Shown piece after piece: positions 1-11,172 of a stretch of 64,000 bases of DNA. The notes under the pieces were generated by a model. The model had not been told where the DNA came from and searched no databases. It was given only the letters and a program-made list of their open reading frames with translations. Position 1 is the first letter of the stretch; every line of letters begins with the position of its first letter. Source of the DNA: Rhexocercosporidium sp. MPI-PUGE-AT-0058 (lineage: Eukaryota; Ascomycota; Leotiomycetes; Helotiales); contig JAGTJL010000004.1 of NCBI GenBank assembly GCA_020746875.1, positions 682,001 to 746,000 on the forward strand, read 5' to 3'. The translations under genes and the position numbers were made by a program.

Positions 1-697
1 TAATTTTCGCTGCGTACTGCTCGAGTGGCTCATCCAACCACGCCACGAAATCGTCCGGATGTCCTTCGATATATCCTGCAGCCGCCTTCCTCACAATCTT
101 GTATCGCTCTCCTTCCTTAATCCCCTCACTCTCTGGTCCGAGAGTAATGCCAACTTGTGATAATTGATCCGCCACGGCAGAAAACAGACAATGTCCATCC
201 GGCCTGATACTCTTCTCCACCAAGCCCTTCGCAGAAAACTGATCTAGCATCTTCTTCCTCTCAACAGCTTTCTGATCCGGCTGATTGGCAGCTTCCTTTT
301 TCGCCTCCTCAACAGCAGCTTCGTGTGCCGCCGCACGACGAGCCAACCTCTCTTTTTGTCTATTCCTTTTTCGCGGCTGTCCGTCTTCCGAGGGCTCAGG
401 TTCTGAGATTGCTGTTTTATCTAGCGTCTGAGTGATACCGTTCACGCCATTTGTACTGGGCTCATCATTCGTATCTTCCTCGAGATCAGGCACATCCTCA
501 ACGTCTGCGGGCTCGCCGTTCAGAGCTGCGACTTCCAGCCCTTGCTTTTCCTTCAGTTGACGCTCTAATTCTTCGCATTCGCTGTTCACGCCTTTGCGTG
601 TCTTTTTGGTAGCGTTCTTCTTCTTGTTCATGACCCGAGACTGGAGATCCTTCTGTTCTTTGCGATGCCGACTTTGCATGGCTTCGAAGGTCTCCAT
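1..697 (-). CDS. OTU2: OTU-domain deubiquitinase, OTU2/OTUD6 type (5' part only)
   Basis: Cysteine protease that would remove ubiquitin from proteins; the yeast OTU2 and human OTUD6B relatives act on ribosome-linked targets (family knowledge). The ATG is at 697-695 and the frame runs open to the left edge, so the C-terminal half with the catalytic His is missing. Seen: a Lys/Glu-rich coiled-coil N-terminus (residues about 1-60), an acidic linker, a second basic helical stretch rich in Arg/Ala/Glu, then the OTU start with motif RPDGHCLFSAVADQL near residues 163-177. Its Asp and Cys match the catalytic D-G-x-C signature. The order coiled coil then OTU fits OTUD6/OTU2 rather than OTU1. No intron is needed in the visible part. 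It diverges from the MFS gene at 1593. Confidence 0.85.
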   Translation of the reverse strand, partial: METFEAMQSRHRKEQKDLQSRVMNKKKNATKKTRKGVNSECEELERQLKEKQGLEVAALNGEPADVEDVPDLEEDTNDEPSTNGVNGITQTLDKTAISEPEPSEDGQPRKRNRQKERLARRAAAHEAAVEEAKKEAANQPDQKAVERKKMLDQFSAKGLVEKSIRPDGHCLFSAVADQLSQVGITLGPESEGIKEGERYKIVRKAAAGYIEGHPDDFVAWLDEPLEQYAAKI

Positions 698-1592
698 TGT
701 GGGCGAGTCGTGGTGGGGGCGGGGTACTCGAAGAAATGATGGCGAGGTGCCTTGTGCTCACTCGAAGAAGTGTTTGTAGACGGCTTATATTGATCTGCAG
801 CTGAAGAATAGACGATGTGCTGTGTGGTCTTTTGGAGAAAGAGTGAGACTTTAAATGGCTGTTGAAGGTTCGCGGAAATTCAATGTTCAATTAATTTCCA
901 CGCCTTGTTTGCTCGTCAAGCAAACACCCCTCTCGGCTCGTCCCGCTCTCACTCTCAATCTCGACGTCAAAACTCTTCCCCTCTCACCAATCACAACAAT
1001 CCGGTCTTTACCCACACGATCACGGAAATCCCGACCTATCATGACCAGGCGTGCCGAGTCCCGACCGAGGGACGGCAACTTCGCTTTATTCCCGCGCAGC
1101 ACAGTAAAGTAGCAGTTTAGTCTGCCTGTCCGCTGGAAGAATGGGGCAAGGCCAGAGCAGCAACATCAGGTAGGGTAAAATCCTGTTGGCTGTGGCTCTC
1201 CGGAGGGTAGTATAGTCTTACGTCTTGCTTAGTCTATTTCTTGATTTAAGAGCATCGTTACTAGAAGTATTCTAGTTGTGGTGATCATACACCTTCCAGT
1301 CTCTTTTCTCAACGTCCTGCTTCTTTCTTATCTCGATCTGTTGTCGTTGTCTTTTACTTTGCTTACTCTTACTCTGTCTATCCACTCTCTCTTCGAATAT
1401 CTTGGTCCGGACAAATTCAGTATCAGAGTCTGCTCGAGTCTGAGCAGAACCCCACTACTGTATCAAGTCCAGCGGTCTGGTCTTGGTCTATACAATCAAC
1501 CTCCTCCCCGACACCGCTCGCTCACATAAGCCTCTATTCCTAAAAGCCTACCTCACCATAGCCAGGCAAGGAACAAAAAAAAATCAGATATC
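698..1592. promoter_or_regulatory. Divergent intergenic region between OTU2 and MFS gene
   Basis: About 0.9 kb separates two start codons on opposite strands, so it should hold both promoters and leaders. The last 350 bases before the MFS start are pyrimidine-rich (for example 1300-1400), as is common in fungal promoters and 5' leaders. The open frames here are short, lie on both strands and show no recognisable domain. No specific binding site is claimed. Confidence 0.5.
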
Positions 1593-3405
1593 ATGTCTCC
1601 TCACGACCCAGAGAAAGAAGTTTTAGAAAGCTCATCCTCGCCACATAGACCCGGCATCGACAGGCCAATGGAACAGCCAGGCCTCTCAACCCTTCAAGAT
1701 GCAGGTAAAGAAAGAGAAACAGACACAGACACAATTCACTCGCACACCCACTCCTCCGTCAACAGTATAGACATAGAAATAAGCCCCAATCCAGTCTCGC
1801 CAAACCCACCCCTCTCACAAACGAAGTCCAAAGCTTCATCCGTGAGATCGCGAGCTGTGACGATAGTCCCACGCGCAAAGAGGAGAGGCCTCTTAGCGAG
1901 ACTGACCGTCATCCCCGAGGTGGAGCGGCCGTACGAGTATAAGAACAGTACGAAATGGTTCATTACATTTCAAGTCGCTATAGCAGCCGCTGCTGCTCCG
2001 ATGGGAAGTGCGATTTTACTCCGTAAGTCTAAACAACCAAACTGTTAAGGTCATAAGTAAGAAGTTAGAAGTAAAGGGCTGATTAGATTTCTCAGCTGCA
2101 CTCCCAGAGCTAGCAATAGATCTCAACACCACTCCGACAATCACCAACCTATCCGTTGCCATGTACATGCTATCCATGTCCATCTTCCCCCTCTGGTGGT
2201 CTTCATTCTCCGAGACACTAGGTCGGAGATCTATCTACCTAACCTCCTTCGTGCTCTTCACGTTATGGAATATCATTTCCGCGATATCGACTTCAATGGG
2301 GATGTTGATAGTGATGCGAGTTCTAGGGGGTGGTGCCGCAGCTTCAGTACAAGCTGTGGGTGCTGGGACGATTGCCGATATCTGGGAGGTGAGGGAACGA
2401 GGTCGAGCTATGGGGATCTTCTACTTGGGACCTTTACTTGGTCCCCTACTGGCGCCTATTATTGGAGGTGCTTTGTCACAGGCTTGGGGGTGGAGAGCTA
2501 CCCAGTGGTTTCAGGTGATCTATGGTGGTATATTAGTTGTTCTACTAACATTTTGTCTCCCCGAGACCCTGGCGAAGCGACAACCCCAAATTGGCCCTGA
2601 GATCGATGAAAAATCAGGAGTCCGGCCAGAGCTGACGCGAATATCAACTCGGCAGTCGGTCCATCTGAAAACAAAGAAAGCTGCTAAGGTCTTCAAGCGC
2701 TGTATCATCGACCCATTAAGCGTTATAGCATATCTACGTTTCCCAGCCGTCGCTCTCACGGTGTATCTAGCAAGTGTCACCTTCGGCTCGCTATACATCC
2801 TCAATATATCCATTCAACAAACATTCTCCGAGTCTCCATACAATTTCAAGGTAATCATCATCGGTCTGCTGTACATTCCGAACTCTCTCGGCTACGTCTT
2901 AGCTTCCTTGATTGGAGGAAGATGGACCGACTATATCATGCATCGAGAAGCACGAGCTGCTGGTCGATTTGATGCATTAGGAAGACTGGACTTCCGACCA
3001 GAAGACCGGATGCGGGAGAATGCTTGGATCGCTGCAGTCATGTTCCCTGGTGCTATGGTCTGGTACGGATGGACTGCCGAGAAAGGAATCATCTGGATCG
3101 TACCAATGGTGGCGAACTTCTTCTTCGGTGTCGGTAGCATGATCATTTTCGGTGTGGCAACGACGATGCTCACAGAGTTCCTTCCGAAGCGAAGCAGTAG
3201 TGGCGTGGCCGTGAACAACTTCGTCAGAAACATCTTCAGTTGTGTTGGAGGAGTTGTTGCTGAGCCACTGATTAATGCTATCGGCAACGGATGGTTGTTC
3301 ACTGGACTTGGTGTCATTTGCTGGATAAGTGCGTTTGGAGTCGTATTCTCTATGAGGAAGTTCGGCCCAAAATGGCGTATCACAATGGATGCGCAATTGA
3401 AGTGA
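1593..3405 (+). CDS. MFS drug:H+ antiporter, DHA1 family (Qdr/Aqr/Dtr-like)
   Basis: Membrane exporter expected in the plasma membrane, using the proton gradient to expel drugs, weak acids or metabolites (family knowledge). Model: exons 1593-2022 and 2096-3405 with one 73-nt intron; 579 aa. The join restores the run LLPALPELAIDLNTT at TM1-loop. Seen: a hydrophilic Ser/Thr/Pro-rich N-terminus of about 120 residues, then hydrophobic helices. The MFS motif A region reads ETLGRRSIYL. The TM5 motif C-like stretch GIFYLGPLLGPLLAPIIGG is typical of the Qdr/Dtr branch of DHA1. A central cytoplasmic loop (about residues 300-345) is basic, and six more helices follow. The stop lies 8 bp from the stop of the convergent regulator gene, so their 3' UTRs almost surely overlap. 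The substrate cannot be read from sequence. Confidence 0.9.
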
Positions 3406-3413
3406 GTCAAGGA

Positions 3414-5389
3414 TTAGAAGTATCCTGGCATAGATGCGGTCGTATCTGGACCCTGTAGATGAGGGCTAAGAGCCCCAGATTGCTGTTGCCACTGCTCAGC
3501 TCCTACTTCAAAGACCATTGGAGTGGCGAGAGTTATGACCCTCGAATCACCCGATGTCCAGGCGACATGTCCTAAGCTGGGATTCTGGAAGAGCGCCAAT
3601 CTCTGAGCTTCAGTGGCAATCTCTCTGGCAGATCCCTCGTTGAACTCAAGCTTCCGCTTCAGGCTTGCGGCGGTGCTTTCTGACCACCCTACCAGCCGCT
3701 CACTGTTTGGAGAAGCACCCATTAGTTCTTTCCAGATCTCAAAGATCTTAAAGTCATCTCGCTTATGCTGCCGGAGAAGACCTTTGACTACGAGCGACGT
3801 CGACCACCGAGGGAGAGGACGCAGTTGTTTCTCGTAGTGTTCGGCGAGGTGGATGAATCTTCCTACTTGTTGTCAGTAATCTCCATATATGTAAAGTAGT
3901 AGTGGTTTGTCCAACACAACAGGTATGGCCATGAAGTATGTGGCTCGCGATGAAGAAGCTACCAAAAGAGATGTAGCGGGGTCCCGAGTCTATCACAAGG
4001 AACGATACAAGTACTTAGGAGAGAACCAAGAGAAGATGCTAGAACAATGCATGAAATTCCTCAGAAGAGCATACCTTCCCATGTATACAAGCAGCATCCA
4101 CAATATCCACAACCCCAAGCAAACTTTTTCCTAGCTGGTACGTTCCAAGCCTCCCATAGCGTTGAGTTCTCTGAAAGACAATGGACTTGCTGCAGGTGCT
4201 GCTTCAATTTGTCTTTTCTCGTAAAGGTCCTGTCTTCGACTTTTTTCCTACTACAGTTCTGAAAGTTGTGTTGCTCAATCAGGTGCATGACTATCTCGTC
4301 ACGGGTTGTCGCAAACCTGGTACAGAATGCACAAGTCCACCCAGTCGTTGAGTGTATCGCAGGCTCTCCATGCATACAAGTCCAATGCGTTTGTGGATCG
4401 TGTAGCTCTTCGTGTCGCTTCCAGTCACCCTTGCGAGGAAAACTCCACTGGCAAGCTGTGCATTGGTATTTCTCGTCTCCTACAAAGTCACTTGCGGGTC
4501 CTGGCAGAGTGGCAGAGACGGACTTTGTTTTACGATGACCTCGGGTCGGTTTGAGGAGTAAATCGACAGGAGCTTCCTCTGCAATTGTTGCACAGAAAGT
4601 AGCATCAGGGACATGCCGCGACGTGACAAGTTTAGTGGGAGTGATTGACGGAACTGTTGGTAACTCATGCTCGTCGTCATTTTTATCTACGTAATGATCG
4701 CATATAGATGCGAGTGTCGAAGATGTGCCCCAAGTTATCGACGAGGATGCGTAAGATGAGCGGTCCGAATCAGCTGCATAACTCAAGTGTCCAGAAGATG
4801 GCGATAGCAGTGGTATTGTATCCGTCATCGACGATGCTGCAGAGCGACGGAAGCCGTTCAGAAGACCCATACTTGGAGGGCAGTGAGCAAGCTGCTGGTA
4901 TGCATCTGGTAGCGAAGAATATGAACACGAAGACTCTTCTTGAGCGATACCAATTGAGGTCCAATCGTGTGTCCCTTCTGATATAAACGGTGGGAAGCTT
5001 GAGAAATCTCCACCGAGGTCGCCAAAGTTCATAGCATTCGAAAGACTTGTTTGACTTTGGAAGTCATGTTCAATAGTCCTGGTCTCTACATTCGCCATAC
5101 CCTGCATTTGAAAGCTTGGTACTTTGTCTTCTGCTTTTGTTGAAGGCATCGAAAGGCCGATATCTAATCAGGGATTAGCCGAGGTTCCGTAGCACACAAC
5201 AGTCAGTGACTTACCATTTGACTCGATAGATTGGCCCTTGTTCTTCCACCAGTTGTCAATCTGCTTTCCACTGAGTCCTTTTTCTGCCTGCAAGAATGCC
5301 TTGTCGCGTTTTCTCGGACGCTTCTGTACGGTAGATGCCCACCGGCGGAGCGTCCACTCTTGGTCCTCAGTGATGGGCGGAGGATCCAT
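3414..5389 (-). CDS. Homeodomain plus C2H2 zinc-finger transcription factor
   Basis: Nuclear DNA-binding regulator; targets unknown. Model: exons 5389-5215, 5163-4075 and 3862-3414 (introns 51 and 212 nt), 570 aa. Residues about 1-60 form a short homeodomain-like region with the recognition-helix signature GLSGKQIDNWWKNKG, like KN/TALE-type homeodomains. A Ser/Thr-rich middle of about 180 residues follows. Then come C2H2-type fingers: YQCTACQWSFPRKGDWKRH, WTCAFCTRFATTRDEIVMH and a degenerate third in the RKDKLKQHLQQVH stretch. A Cys-rich WGCGYCGC segment follows and continues after intron 2 as RFIHLAEHYE. Exon 3 is confirmed by the open frame to a stop and by the usual order of this fungal family. 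The second intron is long for the organism and its acceptor is the less certain junction. Confidence 0.75.
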
Positions 5390-6686
5390 TATGAGTACAA
5401 AGCACTTGAATGTTTTGGTAAATCAAAGCAAGAATTGAACGAGTCACAAACGCACGCAATGACAATCCTTGTGAGAAGAGGACAGAACGTAAAACGAGTG
5501 TGTGTCTGCCAACTCCACGTCGAAAAGCATCAACAAAAAAGGCTTAAACAAATCCCATCATCCGGGCTTATGTATGGCAGTGTGTGCATCTATTCACAGA
5601 GCCTCGAGTACTGGTAGGGCGAAGTGAGAGGGCGCAAAATGCCCAGTTTCAGCATTCGCCCTTCAGCAGCCATCCCGTATTCATGATCTGGCAGCCAGGG
5701 GTGCTCAGCAGTACAGTAGGGTGCAAAAAGTCTACACACTGCCAAGGTTTATCTAACTACAAAAGGTCAAGCGGTTACTTATCAAGGTTAGATGTGGCTG
5801 AAGACTAGCTTCAAGAAGTCAAGCCCGCCTTGGCAGTGTGTAGACTTTTTGCACCCTACCTGTACTGTACCCGCGCATCACTCAGCTCCGATAAGCTGGA
5901 ACTGAAGCCCTTGATCGCTGTTCCCGCATGTTTCCTTTTGGGCTTGCTCTTGAAACGCGCTCGGTCCCACGACAACAACACAAGGCAATCCTCGACGTTC
6001 TGTAAGATGAATTGCTGGAGGTGATTGGTCCGACCTTGAAACGGGACGAACACGGAGAGTTGAGGTGCGAGGTGGCACGACGTCAAGTCCAGTCAGGGTC
6101 AGCTTGTGACCGCTCACCGTCGGTGTGCGTCTTTGTTGAGCGATGCACCCGCCGGAAGAAAATATGGCTTGTAGAAGCCATGACGTCCAGGATGCGAGGC
6201 GGAATCATTTCGTGACCGGTGAAGCGAGAATCGGGCTCGAAACAATTTCTTGATTTTACAACCTCATTTTATTGCAGAACCTTTTGAATGAAAGTTGAGA
6301 AGGGCATTATAAGTTACTAATGCAATGTTTAGAGTCTTCCCTTTCAATTTTAGAGGTTCTAATTGAGTCGTTGTTACGAAATATTATAGTATTCGTTCGT
6401 ACGGTCGCAACTCGCTTCACCGCTCACGAAATTATTCCGCCTCGCATCACGCCTATCACTATACACACCTATGTACGTAAAGGTCCTCAACAACCTTCAA
6501 CTCCTTCAGAAGCTTATAATCCTCATCATCAAGCTCCATACTCTTCTTCCCACTTCCCACTAAACCCCGCACGCCCATCCTTAAAAGAACAGCATACTAC
6601 TTCTACACCGTATCCGCACTAAAGCCCCTTAGTCCTCCCTCGTCCATCCAACCGAGAACCCATTCGCGATCTTCGTAGAGTTTCCG
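5390..6686. other. Intergenic region, gene-poor, contains a MITE
   Basis: Apart from the 138-bp inverted-repeat element at 5717-5858 I see no gene. Open frames are under 100 codons, overlap on opposite strands and show no domain. The first 200-300 bases are the promoter side of the homeodomain/C2H2 gene. Confidence 0.5.
5717..5858. mobile_element. MITE with 29-bp perfect terminal inverted repeats and TA target duplication
   Basis: Bases 5719-5747 are the exact reverse complement of 5828-5856 (29 of 29 bases; each arm begins GGGTGCAAAAAGTCTACACA). Both ends are flanked by TA (5717-5718 and 5857-5858), the target duplication made by Tc1/mariner/pogo transposases. The element is 138 bp and has no coding capacity, so it would be a non-autonomous MITE mobilised in trans. 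An inner 7-bp inverted pair (ATCTAAC/GTTAGAT) adds further fold-back potential. Identical arms suggest recent insertion or ongoing activity in this genome. Confidence 0.85.
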
Positions 6687-7175
6687 TTAAACTTTACGGA
6701 AAGGACGTGCAGAACTTAATTAATAGTAAGGAGACGGCTGATGGGTTTAGAGGGCGAGACTTACGCGAGGAGAGAGACGGTCCCGATTCCGAGGACGGGG
6801 TGGCCAGAAGCGGTGGCGGTGATGGAGTGGTAGGTTGAAGGCGGAGAGGTCTTTCCAGAAGTGTTGGTGGTCGGGGAATATGTACCAGTCGTGGTAACGG
6901 CGTGGTTCTGAGTGAGACGGGATGGGGATGTTTGCTTTAGATTGCTCGGATGTATCTCTGGAGTTCTCGGTAGGTTTTATCATCGTTCTTCAAATGTTCG
7001 TCTTAGGTAACAGCAAGGAGATGGACTTACGACGATGATCCTGACCCTGAGTTGAGGTAAGTACCGGAAGTATGTTGAGTAATGAGCTCGTGGAATCATC
7101 GCATTTGATGTTTTTAATAGCGAAGAATTTACTTGTGAGCACATCTACCGGTGTTGTCCTGTCTGCCTCTTTCAT
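6687..7175 (-). CDS. Candidate small Thr/Ser-rich protein, three exons (tentative)
   Basis: Tentative model: exons 7175-7031, 6957-6765 and 6714-6687 (introns 73 and 50 nt), 121 aa. The middle exon encodes an uninterrupted Thr/Ser-rich run (NHAVTTTGTYSPTTNTSGKT) followed by a more hydrophobic stretch (GHPVLGIGTVSLLA), like the tail of a cell-surface protein. Donors are GTAAGT and the frames join cleanly, but the last acceptor (AAG) is weak, no signal peptide is seen and no family is recognised. It could be a chance frame. Confidence 0.25.
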
Positions 7176-7372
7176 CTGCAAGCTCCCGAATATGTTGTGA
7201 AAGAATATTTAAATGAAGGTTGGTTCAACTAGACTATGAATGTGAAGGTTAATAACCTCATTCATGGATCTACCAGTTTCCAATTCTTATTATCAACAAA
7301 AAGTTCTTTTGACTTTGTCGAAAAGGAAACAGTATTCTAGCTCCAGGTGAATGAGAAAGCCAAAGACCCAGT

Positions 7373-9160
7373 TCACGCAAAAGACTTCCCATTCAACCAA
7401 CGACTCAGCATGTCTAAAGCCACTTCAGGTTGGTCTTGAGGCACCTATCAAGCAAGCAATTAGCCGCGGTTCAAAGTCAATAGCATTAATGAACTTACCA
7501 TATGACCCGATCCATCAATAGTGACAAGAGCAAATCTCGTCTTCTTCTCATCACCCTCAACCATCTTAATGTTGACTTCTTTCCAAGCCCCAACAACGGC
7601 CTCCTTTCCATTCTTGATGCTCTTCCAAGGCTTCAGATCAATGGAGTTGAACTCAGATTGCCCTTTCCATGGCATGTTTGCAGTCCATCTCTTGGCACCT
7701 GCGGTGTTGCAAGCCAAATCCAGATTACCCTGGTAGATAAGCAGATCGATCTGATTAGCGAGAAGATATTGGACTTCGGGTACCAAGCTGATGGAGAGAT
7801 CGTCAGTCAACTCGAAGGCATCAGAGACTGCGGGTGAGATAACGCTGAATTTTTTGATTTCTTTTGGTACCCCAAGCGCGGCGAATGAGGACGGAAGATT
7901 GAGGTAGTCCTGGATCCAAAGAGTGTTGGGATAACAGACATCATCGATCTCGCATGGAAGTGTAACTTAAATGAATTAGAATGATAGGTATAGGGTAGCA
8001 TGGAGAATGGTGGAAATGACTTACTGTCGAATCTGTTCCTACCACCTGCGCCGGACTCTCCATCGTACCACTTGACAACGCCGTCCCAGCAAACCTCAGC
8101 AGCGGCAGCGCAGATTGCAGGATCTGGGTGATCATAGCAAGTTTTTGAGACAGCCATACAACGCGGGAGGTTGGTTGCCATGATATCACAGCGAGTCTCG
8201 TTGAATATTGGCTTTTTGACACCTGGATTGGTGGTACACAGGGTCTCCCAATAGCCGTAGGCAGTGTCTAGCGGCGAAACGTAGCCGTTTCCAATTGCCA
8301 CGGACTTAAGATGCACTTGTGGTTGCTTGGGATGTAGGATATTCTGCGCAACTATCTGGGCACCGAGAGCCGGGAGGTAATGACCCTAAGATAGAATCAG
8401 CGGTGTACTTTCCGGACATTTGATGCATCGGGGGGACAAAAAGACTTCGACGTACAGCATAGCTCTCTCCTGTAATAACTACTGGTCCGTTTTTATGCTC
8501 GGGAAATACTTGGCTGACAAACATCTGCAAGAACAGATGCATATCTGCAGCACTGGTGAAGGAGTCACCTGGGATAGATTCACCCTCATCGACATACGAG
8601 AAACCAACGCCCGCAGGCTGATCTACGAAAATGAAGGCCGTTTCTTTGTTCCATCCGTAAGGGTTGTATGTTGTGCCATTTCCATGCTCATTGATCAAAC
8701 ACGGGCCAAGCTCTTGGAGCATACCCAGCATAGATGAGCCTCCGGGACCCCCCGTCAGCCTAGGGATACATTAGCAAAGCGCAGTGACGCGGGATTGTCA
8801 GATATATGGTTCAATTGCATATGAATTGCTTGAGATTGTCAGGATTTGTAATTAGTCAATTGGTACGTACCACAACCCCAATGGTTCATCATCAGTTTTC
8901 GAGCTCGCACTCTCGCTCTTAAAATACCAGAAGAACAGATGCTTGTGACCAACATCGAGCCATCCAGTATACTGATCGACAGGAGTGTTGCAAAGCGTCG
9001 AGTTCTGCCTTTTGACTCGAATTGAGTGGTTGGGAGACACCTGACTTTGGTAGAGAGCGAAATCACCTGAATTGGAAGTGGGCTCGATAATTGGTACTTG
9101 TGACTCTGCCAGAGCAAAGCCCGATGCGACACATGCCTGGAGCAGAAGAGACAACTTCAT
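7373..9160 (-). CDS. Secreted serine carboxypeptidase (peptidase family S10)
   Basis: Removes C-terminal amino acids from peptides at acid pH, in the vacuole or outside the cell. Model: exons 9160-8871, 8759-8456, 8385-8025, 7965-7499 and 7444-7373 (introns 111, 70, 59 and 54 nt), 497 aa, close to the usual S10 length. A signal peptide is evident (residues 1-19, [19 protein letters not shown]). The oxyanion-hole strand reads [12 protein letters not shown] and the nucleophile motif GESYAGHYLP spans exons 2-3. The catalytic Asp sits in [11 protein letters not shown] and the His in DGSGHMVPQDQP, which spans exons 4-5; all three are present. Paired Cys residues and several N-glycosylation sites (for example NGTTYN) fit a secreted enzyme. 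The gene stands alone; whether it is vacuolar or extracellular is not decided. Confidence 0.93.
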
Positions 9161-11172
9161 ATTGAATGCGTTGCCGTTTGCATGTTGAAGAGTAAATGCT
9201 TATATAGGTGAGACCAAGCTTTGAGGTCGTCGACGCCTCGGTTAGGCTTCCCCACTGATCATCCAATGAGGAAGGAGCTCACAGACCCAGGTACAACGAC
9301 GTGAAATTACTAGAACAAGAGTACGTACGAAAACCCCCACTTATGATGCTGACATGCAGAATAATAGACAGGCACCAGTATTCGGATATCGGTATTAGAG
9401 TCGTGCTCAAATTCAAGGGGATTTGGATCCGACAACTTCGGTGTTCGGGATGACCAATTTACCCCGAAACATACCTGACGAACTCCGTCCTGGTCCAGAC
9501 ACTGTCGGCCTCGACTTTGGAAACATCTGGTCGATTTTGACTATTGGTGTTCAGGCTTGATGATTGAGGCTAAGCAGAAAGAATATCGTTTAGTGTTTAT
9601 CAGAAATTCCACTTCGCCATTTAAAGATCTCGATCAAAATGCATCATACAGGAACGGTGAGATCGACATGTTCACCGGCATGTATTTACTAGTGACGCAA
9701 GTTTTTGGAGAATTCGAGGGCCAAGTCAATTGGCTCATGATTTCATCTTCGTAAGACATTTGTAACCATAAGTATTCTTCCTCCTTCATTGATTGCCAAG
9801 CTCCTGGTATTTACTTTGCCAGCAGGCAAACTAAGCTAAGCGAAGGAGGACATCGATGGCCATGATTAATCCCACTGAACAGATACCGAGGACGCAAAAA
9901 CCCTTGAAACCCGCCTGAAATTGTTCGTAGTAAATTTGTTGAGAGATATTGTGGTAGTGATCTCATTGACAAAGAATAAGATTGTGTGCTCCTTAACTCT
10001 CAGTATAGATTTTAGACCCAACTTGTGCTGGTTGGATGTGGAATGCGCGGATCGAAGACCCATTCACCGGGTCACTTGTAGCCCAACAGTTCCTGGCCCA
10101 ATAGAATAAGCAAGTAATATATAAGTAATCACCACTATTATAATCTGCAATCTCGAGTCTTGTAACATCAACAAAGCAGAAAGCAGCCTCAAGATGCTCG
10201 CTACATATTCGGCAACAGACCCACAAAACAAAACAACAACAATCCCGATCATATAACTAAAGAAGCGATTCCACCCATCAAGCCACTCACATGGCCGAGC
10301 CGTCAAACTCAATGCTAGCTTCAAGCAAACTTGAATACTAACATCTCACAGTCCTCCGCACTGCCTAGGACCACACCCCTTCCACCCCGTCCGACTACTG
10401 GTCCCAATCAAGCCCCGTCACGTCGTCTTCAACCGAAGAAAACTTCGCCAAGGGTAAAAACCTTTGAGAAAATCAGATCACCCAGTAGCGGTAGGGTTAC
10501 CAGAAGCTGTCTTCCTTGAAGCACTTTCACTCCCTTCTAAGTTTGGCTGTGCAAACGCACCTGCCGAAAGTTCAGCAGCTGCCTGATCAGCAGCCGCAAG
10601 TAATCAGAACAACTCGGAATGGAAAAACAAAAACACTTGAAAAGATAAAACACCAAAAAATTCGACTGGTAAGTAAAAACTCCCCGCTTCTGTATGTAAT
10701 GTGCAACGAGTTTGACGGCTCAAATAAATTTTCTTTTTATTGGCTTTTCTTCTCCCTAGAATTATATTCACGATGTTTTAGTAGTAAGTAAGATACGTAT
10801 TATTTACATTTTGACGAAGAGGTCGGAGGAGGGGTATTTGACTAACAATAAGCCGAATATCAATTGAAGGAAGAATAAAGATTTTACTCCAAACCTTCAT
10901 CTCACACAAATATACAACCCTCTAAAACGACTCTTTTTTGATCTTGACTCTAATTGTTCTCAAATTCGAGGTCTGAGAAACATCTCAAAACAGTCTCCGA
11001 AGTACTTGTAATAAGAACAATGTGTTGTCTTGACTTTGAGCATCTAGAGCTCATCTGGCAGTCACCGTTTGAGACAGCATCATAGACTATTAATCGTTGG
11101 CAACGAAAAAGAAGACAAATGTGTGTGCCATAACCCGTAAGTTCATTTCATTACTACATCCCTGAACCTAAC
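9161..11172. other. Intergenic region of about 2 kb, no gene seen
   Basis: It holds the carboxypeptidase promoter on the left and the 3' side of the SHMT gene on the right. Frames here are at most about 90 codons, and none has a domain, signal peptide or splice pattern. Between 10700 and 11000 the sequence is noticeably AT-rich. No repeat or RNA gene was recognised. Confidence 0.45.
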
